Positions 44,708-57,000 of a DNA stretch of 64,000 bases are shown here, one piece after another. Position numbers and translations under genes: made by a program. Under the pieces are notes generated by a model. The model saw only the letters and a list, made by a program, of their open reading frames with translations. It ran no database searches and was not told the origin of the DNA. This DNA is from Closterium sp. NIES-65 (lineage: Eukaryota > Streptophyta > Zygnematophyceae > Desmidiales > Closteriaceae), in assembly GCA_948144175.1 (NCBI GenBank), contig CANXME010000045.1, positions 84,952 to 148,951 on the forward strand, written 5' to 3'. How positions within the stretch are numbered: the stretch's first letter is position 1; every line of letters starts with the position of its first letter.

Positions 44708-47700
44708 ATGGCCACCCCCAATGTTCTTACTTTTGACGCTGAGGGGAGGGCCATTGACTTTGCCGTCTGGATTGAAGACCTGCAGCTGTACTTACTGTGT
44801 GATGCGATAGATGAGGTCTCTCTCTTTGACTTTGTCTCTGGCGCTGTCCCTGCCCCACCTGCTGATGCTGACTCTGCCGTTCGCTCCAAGTGGGCGACCC
44901 GCGATGCTGCTGCACGTCTTGCTGTGCGTCGCCACCTCCCTTCCTCTGAGCGTGCCCACTTTAGTCAGTGCAAGACCGCTCAGGCCTTGTACGACGCTGT
45001 AGTTGCACGCTACTCCTCCCCTTCCTCCGCTACCCTTAGCCGCCTCATGCTACCGTTTCTCTTCCCTGACCTCGCTTCCTTTCCCACTGTCGCTGACCTC
45101 GTTACCCACCTCCGTGCTAGTGACACCCGCTACCGCGCTGCCCTTCCTGCTGAGTTCCGCGCTGCGAACCCTCCTCCCATGTACATCACTCTCTACTTTC
45201 TCGTCACCCGTCTCCCTGAGTCCCTTCGTGTCGTTAGGGACCAGTTTCTCTCTGTCTGTCCCACCACTCTCACTGTCGACCTCCTTGAGGAGTCCCTGCT
45301 AGCGGCTGAGAAGAGTATTGTCGCTGTAGGGGCCTCTCGGGGTGACCCTCGCACCCCCATCTTTGAGGGGTGTGGTCCTTCCCCCCTGCTGCCCTCTGTC
45401 GCCTCTGCCGCTGCGGCCGACCTCGCTGGTTTTGAGTCGGTCGGCGCGGCGTCTGCCCCCAGCGGCAGACGCCGCTCTGGCAAGGGCAAGGGGGGCAAGG
45501 GAGCGGGTGGAGCTAGAGGGGGCGGTGGAGGAGGCGGTGGGGGTAGCGGGGGGAGTGGGGGTGGCGGTGGGGGTGGTGGCGGGAGTGGAGGTACTGGTGG
45601 CGGCGGTGGAGGCGGAGGTGGCGGCGGAGGTGGTAGCGGAGGAGGCGGTGGGAGCGGTGGGAGCGACGGTCCTGGTGGGGGAGGTGGCGGTGGAGACGGG
45701 GGTGGCGGTGGAGGCGGGGGTGGCGGTGGAGGCGGGGGTCGGAGTGGCTCGTCCCAGCGGAGCAGCTCTGGGGGTGGTCAGCGCCAGCAGCAGCAGCAGC
45801 AGCAGCCGCAGCAGCAGCCACAGCAGCAGCAGCGCTCTCGCACCGTCCCCGCCCCTCAGCAGCTCCGTGAGTGGTACTTGCAGCGTCAGCGTGGTGGTGC
45901 GCTTGGTCCCTGCCCCTACGTTCTTCGCACCGGTGACCGTGCAGGGGAGAGGTGTGGAGGCGCCCACACAGCCCGCCGCTGCTTTGGCCGCCTGACCGAC
46001 GCCTGGCGTCAGCAGTTTCCGGAGGCCGCTGAGATCCCCCGCTGGGGAGAGCTGTCTAGGGCTGGTGTAGCTATTTATGATCTTGATTTTGATGCTATCC
46101 TCTCTGCTATGTATGCTGTGACTGGTAGTGATGAGGATGACTGTTACCGGTGTTTCCCGCCCGACCCGGGCATTGGTACTGCCGCGTCAGGTACTAGTGA
46201 GGCTGCTGCTCTAGGTGCCAGTGCGTCTGTGCTCTCAGGTGCTGGTGAGTCTGCCCTCTCAGGTACTGTGTCGGCTTCGGCCTCTCACACCTTCACCCTT
46301 GACTCTGGAGCGTCTCGCTCCTTCTTTAGGGACCGCACCACTCTCACGCCGCTGAGTCGGCCGGTTGCGGTGTCCCTGGCTGACCCCTCTGGGGGGCCTG
46401 TCCTGTCTCGCTTCTCCACTGTCCTCCCGTGTCCGGCGGCCCCCTCTGGCACCCTGACTGGTCTCTACCTCCCCTCGTTCTCGACGAACTTGGTGAGTGG
46501 TGCTGACCTCCAGGATGCGGGTGTCCACCAGTTCACCCCTGCTCGTCAGCGGGTGACCCACTGCACGGAGGCGGATACAGGTCGCCACCTGGCTACGTTT
46601 ACACGTCGGCCAGGGTCGAGCCTGTACACCCTGACCACTGCTTCTCCTCCAGGTGCTACGTCTGGTAGGGTCCCTTCGTCTGGTCAGGTGTTTGCTGCAG
46701 CGTCCAGGTCTGGTCCTGAGTCTGCCCCCTGCTCGTGTCGTCGTCTGTCTCACGAGACCCTCCTCTGGCACCACCGCCTTGGCCACCCGTCTCTGCTTCG
46801 GCTCAGAGGCATGGCCTCGCGAGTCCTTGTGTCTGGTCTTCCCCGGTCTCTCCCTCCCCTTCCTCCGGGCCCTGGCCCTACCTGTGTCCCCTGTGTCGAG
46901 GGGCGCCCGCGTGCTGCCCCTCACTCCTCCCAGTTTCCTCCGACAGAAGCCCCGTTGCAGACGCTTCACATGGACGTGTGGGGCCCAGCCCGCGTCCGTG
47001 GACAGGGTCAGGAGCGCTACTTCCTGCTGGTGGTTGACGACTACTCGCGTTACACCACAGTCTTCCCCTTGCGCAGCAAGGGTGAGGTCACTGAGGTGTT
47101 GATCGACTGGATCCGCGCAGCTCGTCTCCAGCTTCGGAGGAGCTTTGGCTCTGACTTCCCTGTTTTGCGTCTGCACTCGGACAGAGGCGGAGAGTTCTCC
47201 TCTGGCCTCCTGAGTGCCTACTGTCGTGCGCGAGGCATCCGTCAGACCTTCACGCTTCCGGAATCACCACAGCAGAATGGGATTGCTGAGCGCCGCATTG
47301 GCATGGTCATGGACGTCGCTCGTACGTCCATGATGCATGCGGCTGCTCCCCATTTTCTGTGGCCGTTTGCGGTCAGGTACGCTGCGCACCAGATCAACCT
47401 CCACCCCAGGGTCTCTCGACCGGAGACCTCCCCAGCCCTGCTGTGGACGGGGAAGGTTGGCGATGCGTCGGCGTTCCGGGTCTGGGGATCTCGGGCGTTT
47501 GTTCGCGACCTGTCTGCGGACAAGCTGTCCCCTCGTGCTTCTCCCTGCGTCTTCCTGGGGTTCCCCCCCGACGCCCCTGGGTGGCAGTTTTACCACCCCA
47601 CCTCTCGACGTGTTCTGTCCTCCCAGGACGTCACGTTCGAGGAGTCGGTACCCTACTACCGCCTCTTCCCCTACCGCACTCCGTCCCTCCCCCCACCCCC

Positions 47701-48889
47701 GCTCTTCTTGGTACCAGGTCCCCCCCCGGTAGTCCCCCTCCCCCCTCAGGGTCCTGCCCCTTCAGGTGTGTCCCAGGTAGACGCGGTCGAGCCTGTCGAG
47801 GTCACTGGTGACTCTGGTGCTGCTGCGGGAGCTGAGCCTGGGGGTGCGGAGTCTGGGGGTGCTGAGCCTGGGGGTGCTGGGCCTGGGGGTGCTATGCCTG
47901 GGGGTGCTGGGCCTGGAGGTGCCGAGCCTGGGGGTGCTGTGCCAGGGGGTGCTGTGCCTAGGGGTGCTGAGCCTGGGGGTGCTGCGCCTGGGGGTGCTGT
48001 GCCTGGGGGTGCTGGGCCTGGAGGTGCCGAGCCTGGGGGTGCTGTGCCTGGGGGTGCTGTGCCTAGGGGTGCTGAGCCTGGGGGTGCTGAGCCTGGGGGT
48101 GCTGTGCCTGGGGGTGCTTCGTCTCGCCGGGAGCCACTCTCCCCACAGGAGCTGCGTGAGTGGTTTGCCAGGCGCTGGAGGCGTGCTGCTGGTGCTGGTG
48201 GTTCTTCGGCTGCAGAGGGTACTGCTGCCGCGCGTCCCGCCGGTGCTCGTACTGTGGGTGCTGGAGCTGCTGGGTCTGAGAGTTCTCCTGGAGCTGGTAC
48301 TGCTGAGGGTGTTGGCGCTGAGCCTGCCGTTGGCGGTCCGACTGACAGTGCTCCTGGTGCTGCTGCTGGAGGTTCTGGAGCTTCTGGTGGTGCTGCTGGA
48401 GGTGCTGCTGGAGTGGGTGCTCCTGCCGGGGCTGCTGGTGCTGTTCCTGCTGTTTCTAGCGTCGCCGCGCGGCCCCGACCGTACTTCGTTCCGCTCCTGC
48501 AGCAGGTTCTTGGTCTTACACCTCCTCCTCCTCCCTTAGAGGGTCCGCAGCCTGTCCGGTCACAGCCACAGCTACAGCTTGCCTCCCCTTTGCCTGCTCC
48601 TTCTCCCTACGCTGGTCCGACTGGAGGTCTTACTGAGCGTCGTGAGCCTTCGTCTCGTCCTGTGTCGCCTGTTCGTACTGAGCGCGCTAGTGGTCGCGGG
48701 TCGCGTCAGCGTCCTCCTCCTGTCCCTGGCACGCACCGGATGTCACTGCGTCCGTCCACTGCTCCTCTGCGTGCCCCTTTTGCCTTCTCCTCCTGCTTCC
48801 TCTCTTCCTGCTCTTGCCGACCCGGAGTCGGACTCTCTTCGTGCTGCCAGTCCTACTGTCACGCGTCTCCTTGCTACTGCTGTCACTGA
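44708..48889 (+). pseudogene. Copia polyprotein copy 2, part 1: GAG to the integrase-RT linker
   Basis: Starts at the GCCATGG ATG. GAG, Gly- and Gln-rich tracts, zinc knuckle (C402, C416, H420, C425), protease D532 (codon 46301) and integrase D756, D825, E861 (codons 46973, 47180, 47288) have the same numbering as copy 1. Unlike copy 1 the frame passes the end of integrase and the PGGA linker (47831-48118) and the QELREWF motif (48146-48166). A one-base lengthening of a T run at 48778-48781 then throws it out of frame, and it stops at 48889 before the RT. Confidence 0.92.
47831..48118 (+). repeat. 15-bp coding minisatellite in the integrase-RT linker, copy 2
   Basis: 288 bp of GCTGAGCCTGGGGGT units encoding PGGA pentapeptides. 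Same length as in copy 1, so it has not changed since the two copies separated. Confidence 0.88.
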
Positions 48890-50726
48890 CCCGTCCTTCG
48901 AGTCGTCTGCTGCGTCTGCCCTTGTCACTGAGCTTGTTGACTTTGCTGCGCGCTGTCGTCTAGACTACGCTGCTCGTCTTGTCACTGAGTCTGAGTCCGC
49001 CTGTCCTCCGTCCGTCGGGGGTGAGTGTGCCCTTGGCACGGACGTCCTTGAGGACAGGCAGGAGGAGTTCCAGTGTCTGGCCGCCGCTTCACCTCGTCTC
49101 GCGTCTGTACTGCTAGCCCCTGAGGGAGACCCGGATGCACCAGACATCCCGACTCCGCGCTCTTACGCGGAGGCGATAGAGGGTCCCTACTCCTCTCAGT
49201 GGCAGGCAGCTATGGATGCAGAGATGGCTTCCTGGAAGTCCACAGGCACCTACGTTGACGCTGTTCCCCCTCCTGGGGCGAACATCGTCAGTGGCATGTG
49301 GATTTTCAGGGTGAAGCGGCCGCCGGGTTCTCCGCCTGTCTTCAAGGCGCGTTACGTGGCTCGTGGCTTCAGTCAGCGGCAGGGGGTTGACTACTTTCAG
49401 ACCTTCTCCCCCACCCCGAAGATGACCACTCTTCGGGTTCTGCTGCACGTTGCTGCTCACCGTGACTACGAGCTGCACTCTCTCGACTTCAACACAGCTT
49501 TCTTGCAGGGCAGCCTGCACGAGGAGATCTGGCTGCGTCGCCCACCTGGCTTCACTGGGTCTTTCCCTCCTGGTACCCAGTGGAGTCTTCGGCGTCCAGT
49601 CTACGGTCTCTGCCAGGCGCCACGTGAGTGGCACGACACACTGAGGACTACGCTCGCGGCACTTGGGTTTGCTCCTTCTACTGCCGACCCGTCGCTGTTT
49701 GTGCGCACCGACACCTCTCTGCCGCCGTTCTACATCTTCGTGTACGTCGACGACTTGGTCTTTGCCACAGCTGACACTGCTGGACTCGCCTACGTGAAGT
49801 CCGAGCTGCAGAAGAGACACACGTGCACTGACCTGGGTGAACTGCGCAGCTACCTTGGCTTGCAGATCACCCGGGACAGAGCACGCCGCACCATTACCCT
49901 AACTCAGTCACACATGGTGCAGCAGGTCCTTCAGCGCTTCGGCTTCACGTACTCCTCGCCTCAGGCCACTCCTCTGCCTACTCGCCACTCACTCTCAGCT
50001 CTGCCTTCGGATGAGTCCGTAGAGTCGAGTGGCCCGTTTGCAGAGCTTGTTGGCTGCCTCATGTACCTGATGACCTGCACACGACCTGACCTCGCATACC
50101 CTCTTAGCATTCTCGCACGCTTTGTTGCTCCTGGGAGACACCGACCAGAGCACATGGCTGCAGCGAAGAGGGTGTTGCGCTACTTGTGCAGTACGTCGGG
50201 CATGGGGCTAGTGCTTGGAGGGCGCAGTCCAGTGGTCCTCACTGGGCACGCAGACGCTTCTTGGGCTGACGACCAGGCTACGCAGCGGTCGTCACAGGGT
50301 TACACCTTCAGCCTTGGTTCCGGCTCTGTCTCGTGGCGGGCTACCCGCTCGTCTTCTGTTCTCGGCTCCAGTTGTGAGGCTGAGATCTACGCTGGGGCTA
50401 TGGCTGCACAGGAGTTACGCTGGCTCACCTACCTGCTGACCGACCTTGGAGAGCAGCCTCGTTCTCCTCCAGTCCTGTACGTAGACAACAAGGCCATGCT
50501 GGCCTTGTGTCGAGAGCAGCGACTGGAGCACAGAACGAAGCACATTGCTCTCCGCTACTTTCTTGCTCGTGAGCTACAGCAGCGTGGACAGTTGCGACTT
50601 GCGTACGTGGCCTCTGAGGCCAACACTGCTGATGTCTTCACCAAGGCACTTGCGCCTTGTGATCATCAGCGTTGTTGCACGCAGTTGGGTCTTGTGCCTG
50701 TCTTGCCTCACTTGCTCTCCTCTTGA
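48782..50726 (+). pseudogene. Copia polyprotein copy 2, part 2: reverse transcriptase and RNase H
   Basis: The RT and RNase H domains follow without further breaks in the phase that continues after the T-run shift. The RT has SQWQAAMDAEM, the LDFNTAFLQG aspartate and YVDD at 49743-49754. VYGLCQAP (Cys codon 49611-49613) replaces the usual Lys/Arg. RNase H shows GHADASWADD, EAEIYA, DNKA and FTKAL, and the protein ends in LLSS like that of the reverse element. The open phase extends further upstream, to about 48579, but that stretch is out of frame with the linker and is not polyprotein. Confidence 0.92.
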
Positions 50727-50928
50727 CCTTGCTTGTACCTTCGCCTATATATACTCTTGCTCTTGCTTGCTTGACTCTTGTATATCTCTATATATGATCT
50801 TGCATGTGAACTGGCCTTCTGGCCTTTGAACTTGTGCTCGGAATGCGTGGTGACTTTGTGATCCACCCTGAGCTTTGCTTTGCTTTGCTTGACTGGTCTT
50901 GTGACCCCTTGTTCTCCCCCACTTTGCC

Positions 50929-50938
50929 TATGGGGGTG
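50929..50938 (+). other. Polypurine tract, forward copy 2
   Basis: TATGGGGGTG directly against the 3' LTR, as in copy 1. Confidence 0.8.
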
Positions 50939-51069
50939 TGTCAGAACATATAGCTTACTTGTTTCTGTAGGCTATAGTGGGGTATCCCATAGGGGGTACA
51001 ACACAATTAGGGTTTCCTATTTGTATTCACTTCACTTCATAGTCATTCATTCTCGTTCACACTTTCTCA
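50939..51069 (+). repeat. 3' LTR, forward copy 2
   Basis: 131 bp with intact TG and CA ends, identical to the 31721-31851 LTR. Followed by GCTAG. Confidence 0.96.
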
Positions 51070-54000
51070 GCTAGGCCCTTTTTCTTTTTATTTTGCACAC
51101 GCTAGGCCCTTGTTCTTTTTATTTTGCACACGCTAGGCCCTTGTTCTTGCTATTTTGCATACGCTATGCCCTTGTTCTTTTTATTTTGCACACGCTAGGC
51201 CCTTGTTCTTGCAATTTTGCACATGCTAGACCCTTGTTCTTTTTATTTTGCACACGCTAGGCCCTTGTTCTTTTTATTTTGCACACTCTAGGCCCTTGTT
51301 CTTTTTATTTTGCATACGCTAGGCCCTTGTTCTTTTTATTTTGCATACGCTAGGCCCTTATTCTTTTTATTTTGCACACGCTAGGCCCTTGTTTTTTCAA
51401 TTTTGCACACGCTAGGCCCTTGTTCTTTTTATTTTGCACACGCTAGGCCCTTGTTCTTTTTATTTTGCACACGCTAGGCCCTTGTTCTTGCTATTTTGCA
51501 CACGCTATGCCCTTGTTCTTTTTATTTTGCACACCCTAGGCCCTTGTTCTTGCAATTTTGCACATGCTAGACCCTTGTTCTTTTTATTTTGCACATGCTA
51601 GGCCCTTGTTCTTTTTATTTTGCACACGCTAGGCCCTTGTTCTTTTTATTTTGCACATGCTAGGCCCTTGTTCTTTTTATTTTGCATGCGCTAGGCCCTT
51701 GTTCTTTTTATTTTGCATACGCTAGGCCCTTGTTCTTTTTATTTTGCACACGCTAGGCCCTTGTTCTTTTTATTTTGCACACGCTAGGCCCTTGTTCTTG
51801 CACTTTTGCACACGCTAGGCCCTTGTTCTTTCAATTTTGCACACGCTAGGCCCTTGTTCTTTTTATTTTGCACACGCTAGGCCCTTGTTCTTTTTATTTT
51901 GCACATGCTAGGCCCTTGTTTTTTTATTCTATATGCGCTAGGCCCTTGTTCTTTTTATTTTGCATACGCTAGGCCCTTGTTCTTTTTATTTTGCACACGC
52001 TAGGCCCTTGTTCTTTTTATTTTGCACACGCTAGGCCCTTGTTCTTGCACTTTTGCACACGCTAGGCCCTTGTTCTTTCAATTTTGCACACGCTAGGCCC
52101 TTGTTCTTTTTATTTTGCACACGCTAGGCCCTTGTTCTTTTTATTTTGCACATGCTAGGCCCTTGTTTTTTTTGTTCTATATGCGCTAGGCCCTTGTTCT
52201 TTTTATTTTGCATACGCTAGGCCCTTGTTCTTTTTATTTTGCACACGCTAGGCCCTTGTTCTTTTTATTTTGCACACGCTAGGCCCTTGTTCTTGCACTT
52301 TTGCATACGCTAGGCCCTTGTTCTTTCAATTTTGCACACGCTAGGCCCGTGTTCTTTTTATTTTGCACACGCTAGGCCCTTGTTCTTTTTATTTTGCACA
52401 TGCTAGGCCCTTGTTATTTTTATTTTGCATACGCTAGGCCCTTGTTCTTTTTATTTTGCACACGCTAGGCCCTTGTTCTTTTTAATTTGCACACGCTAGG
52501 CCCTTGTTCTTGCACTTTTGCACACGCTAGGCCCTTGTTCTTTCAATTTTGCACACGCTAGGCCCTTGTTCTTTTTATTTTGCACACGCTAGGCCCTTGT
52601 TCTTTTATTTTGCACACGCTAGGGCCCTTGTTCTTGCTATTTTGCACACGCTATGCCCTTGTTCTTTTTATTTTGCACACGCTAGGCCCTTGTTCTTGCA
52701 ATTTTGCACATGCTAGACCCTTGTTTTTTTTATTTTGCACACGCTAGGCCCTTGTTCTTTTATATTGCACACCCTAGGCCCTTGTTCTTTTTATTTTGCA
52801 CATGCTAGGCCCTTGTTCTTTTTATTTTGCACACGCTAGGCCCTTGTTCTTGCTATTTTGCACACGCTATGCCCTTGTTCTTTTTATTTTGCACACGCTA
52901 GGCCCTTGCTCTTGCTATTTTGCACTCGCTAGGCCCTTGTTCTTGCAATTTTGCACACGCTAGGCCCTTGTTCTTGCAATTTTGCACACGCTAGGCCCTT
53001 GTTCTTTTTATTTTGCACACGCTAGGCCCTTGTTCTTGCTATTTTGCACACACTATGCCCTTGTTCTTTTTATTTTGCACACGCTAGGCTCTTGTTCTTT
53101 TTATTTTGCACACGCTAGGCCCTTGTTCTTTTTATGTTGCACACGCTAGGCCCTTGTTCTTTCAATTTTGCACATGCTAGGCCCTTGTTCTTTTTATTTT
53201 GCATACGCTAGGCCCTTGTTCTTTTTATTTTGCACATGCTAGGCCCTTGTTTTTTTTATTCTATATGCGCTAGGCCCTTGTTCTTTTTATTTTGCATACG
53301 CTAGGCCCTTGTTCTTTTTATTTTGCACACGCTAGGCCCTTGTTCTTTTTATTTTGCACACGGCTAGGACCTTGTTCTTGCACTTTTGCATACGCTAGGC
53401 CCTTGTTCTTTCAATTTTGCACACGCTAGGCCCGTGTTCTTTTTATTTTGCACACGCTAGGCCCTTGTTCTTTTTATTTTGCACATGCTAGGCCCTTGTT
53501 ATTTTTATTTTGCATACGCTAGGCCCTTGTTCTTTTTATTTTGCACACGCTAGGCCCTTGTTCTTTTTAATTTGCACACGCTAGGCCCTTGTTCTTGCAC
53601 TTTTGCACACGCTAGGCCCTTGTTCTTTCAATTTTGCACATGCTAGGCCCTTGTTCTTTTTATTTTGCACACGTTAGACTCTTGTTCTTTTTATTTTGCA
53701 CACGCTAGGCCCTTGTTCTTGCTATTTTGCACACGCTATGCCCTTGTTGTTTTTATTTTGCACACGCTAGGCCCTTGTTCTTGCAATTTTGCACATGCTA
53801 GACCCTTGTTTTTTTTATTTTGCACACGCTAGGCCCTTGTTCTTTCAATTTTGCACACCCTAGGCCCTTGTTCTTTTTATTTTGCACATGCTAGGCCCTT
53901 GTTCTTTTTATTTTGCACACGCTAGGCCCTTGTTCTTGCTATTTTGCACACGCTATGCCCTTGTTCTTCTAATTTTGCACACGCTAGGCCCTTGCTCTTG

Positions 54001-57000
54001 CTATTTTGCACTCGCTAGGCCCTTGTTCTTGCAATTTTGCACACGCTAGGCCCTTGTTCTTGCAATTTTGCACACGCTAGGCCCTTGTTCTTTTTATTTT
54101 GCACACGCTAGGCCCTTGTTCTTGCTATTTTGCACACACTATGCCCTTGTTCTTTTTATTTTGCACACGCTAGGCTCTTGTTCTTTTTATTTTGCACACG
54201 CTAGGCCCTTGTTCTTTTTATGTTGCACACGCTAGGCCCTTGTTCTTTCAATTTTGCACATGCTAGGCCCTTGTTCTTTTTATTTTGCATACGCTAGGCC
54301 CTTGTTCTTTTTATTTTGCACATGCTAGGCCCTTGTTTTTTTTATTCTATATGCGCTAGGCCCTTGTTCTTTTTATTTTGCATACGCTAGGCCCTTGTTC
54401 TTTTTATTTTGCACACGCTAGGCCCTTGTTCTTTTTATTTTGCACACGCTAGGCCCTTGTTCTTGCACTTTTGCACACGCTAGGCCCTTGTTCTTTCAAT
54501 TTTGCATACGCTAGGCCCTTGTTCTTTTTATTTTGCACACGCTAGGCCCTTGTTCTTTTTATTTTGCACATGCTAGGCCCTTGTTTTTTTTATTCTATAT
54601 GCGCTAGGCCCTTGTTCTTTTTATTTTGCATACGCTAGGCCCTTGTTCTTTTTATTTTGCACACGCTAGGCCCTTGTTCTTTTAATTTTGCACACGCTAG
54701 GACCTTGTTCTTGCACTTTTGCATACGCTAGGCCCTTGTTCTTTCAATTTTGCACACGCTAGGCCCGTGTTCTTTTTATTTTGCACACGCTAGGCCCTTG
54801 TTCTTTTTATTTTGCACATGCTAGGCCCTTGTTATTTTTATTTTGCATACGCTAGGCCCTTGTTCTTTTTATTTTGCACACGCTAGGCCCTTGTCCTTTT
54901 TTTTTGCACACGCTAGGCCTTTGTTCTTGCTATTTTGCACACGCTATGCCCTTGTTCTTTTTATTTTGCACACGCTAGGCCCTTGTTCTTGCAATTTTGC
55001 ACATGCTAGACCCTTGTTTTTTATTTTTGCACACGCTAGGCCCTTGTTCTTTTTATTTTGCACACCCTAGGCCCTTGTTCTTTTTATTTTGCACATGCTA
55101 GGCCCTTGTTCTTTTTATTTTGCACACGCTAGGCCCTTGTTCTTTTTTTTTTGCATACGCTAGGCCCTTGTTCTTTTTATTTTGCATACGCTAGGCCCTT
55201 GTTCTTTATATTTTGCACACGCTAGGCCCTTGTTCTTTCAATTTTGCACACGCTAGGCCCTTGTTCTTTTTATTTTGCACACGCTAGACCCTTGTTCTTT
55301 TTATTTTGCACACGCTAGGCCCTTGTTCTTGCTATTTTGCACACGCTAGGCCCTTGTTCTTGCAATTTTGCACATGCTAGACCCTTGTTCTTTTTATTTT
55401 GCACACACTAGGCCCTTGTTCTTTTTATTTTTGCACACGATAGGCCCTTGTTCTTTTTATTTTGCACATGCTAGGCCCTTGTTCTTTTTATTTTGCATAC
55501 GCTAGGCCCTTGTTCTTTTTATTTTGCATACGCTAGGCCCTTGTTCTTTTTATTTTGCACATGCTAGGCCCTTGTTCTTTTTATTTTGCACACGCTAGGC
55601 CCTTGTTCTTTTTATTTTGCACACGCTATGCCCTTGTTATTTTTATTTTGCACACGCTAGGCCCTTGCTCTTGCTATTTTGCACTCGCTAGGCACTTGTT
55701 CTTGCAATTTTACACACGCTAGGCCCTTGTTCTTGCAATTTTGCACACGCTAGGCCCTTGTTCTTTTTATTTTGCACACGCTAGGCCCTTGTTCTTTTTA
55801 TTTTGCACACGCTAGGCCCTTGTTCTTGCTATTTTGCATATGCTATGCCCTTGTTCTTGCAATTTTGCACACGCTAGGCCCTTGTTCTTTTTATTTTGCA
55901 CACGCTAGGCCCTTGTTCTTGCACTTTTGCATACGCTAGGCCCTTGTTCTTTCAATTTTGCACACGCTAGGCCCGTGTTCTTTTTATTTTGCACACGCTA
56001 GGCCCTTGTTCTTTTTATTTTGCACATGCTAGGCCCTTGTTATTTTTATTTTGCATACGCTAGGCCCTTGTTCTTTTTATTTTGCACACGCTAGGCCCTT
56101 GTTCTTTTTAATTTGCACACGCTAGGCCCTTGTTCTTGCACTTTTGCACACGCTAGGCCCTTGTTCTTTCAATTTTGCACACGCTAGGCCCTTGTTCTTT
56201 TTAGTTTGCACACGCTAGGCCCTTGTTCTTTTTATTTTGCACACGCTAGGCCCTTGTTCTTGCTATTTTGCACACGCTATGCCCTTGTTCTTTTTATTTT
56301 GCACACGCTAGGCCCTTGTTCTTGCAATTTTGCACATGCTAGACCCTTGTTTTTTTTATTTTTCACACGCTAGGCCCTTGTTCTTTTTATTTTGCACACC
56401 CTAGGCCCTTGTTCTTTTTATTTTGCACATGCTAGGCCCTTGTTCTTTTTATTTTGCACACGCTAGGCCCTTGTTCTTTTTATTTTGCATACGCTAGGCC
56501 CTTGTTCTTTTTATTTTGCATACGCTAGGCCCTTGTTCTTTATATTTTGCACACGCTAGGCCCTTGTTCTTTCAATTTTGCACACGCTAGGCCCTTGTTG
56601 TTTTTATTTTGCACACGCTAGACCCTTGTTCATTTTATTTTGCACACGCTAGGCCCTTGTTCTTGCTATTTTGCACACGCTAGGCCTTTGTTCTTGCAAT
56701 TTTGCACATGCTAGACCCTTGTTCTTTTTATTTTGCACACGCTAGGCCCTTGTTCTTTTTATTTTTGCACACGATAGGCCCTTGTTCTTTTTATTTTGCA
56801 CATGCTAGGCCCTTGTTCTTTTTATTTTGCATACGCTAGGCCCTTGTTCTTTTTATTTTGCATACGCTAGGCCCTTGTTCTTTTTATTTTGCACATGCTA
56901 GGCCCTTGTTCTTTTTATTTTGCACACGCTAGGCCCTTGTTCTTGCTATTTTGCACACGCTATGCCCTTGTTATTTTTATTTTGCACACGCTAGGCCCTT

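Larger units (their letters stand above)
43329..51069 (+). mobile_element. Ty1/copia LTR retrotransposon, forward family, copy 2
   Basis: 7741 bp with 131-bp LTRs and perfect GCTAG flanks (43324-43328 and 51070-51074). Very similar to copy 1, including the 288-bp linker repeat and the VYGLCQAP change. The LTRs differ by one base: the terminal TG of the 5' LTR is TT (T at 43330). One extra T near 48778-48781 splits the polyprotein, so this copy is one step from an open frame but broken as read. Confidence 0.96.

Noticed and set aside
24072-51069. Ty3/gypsy or retrovirus assignment
   Set aside because: Integrase lies before RT, which is the copia order.
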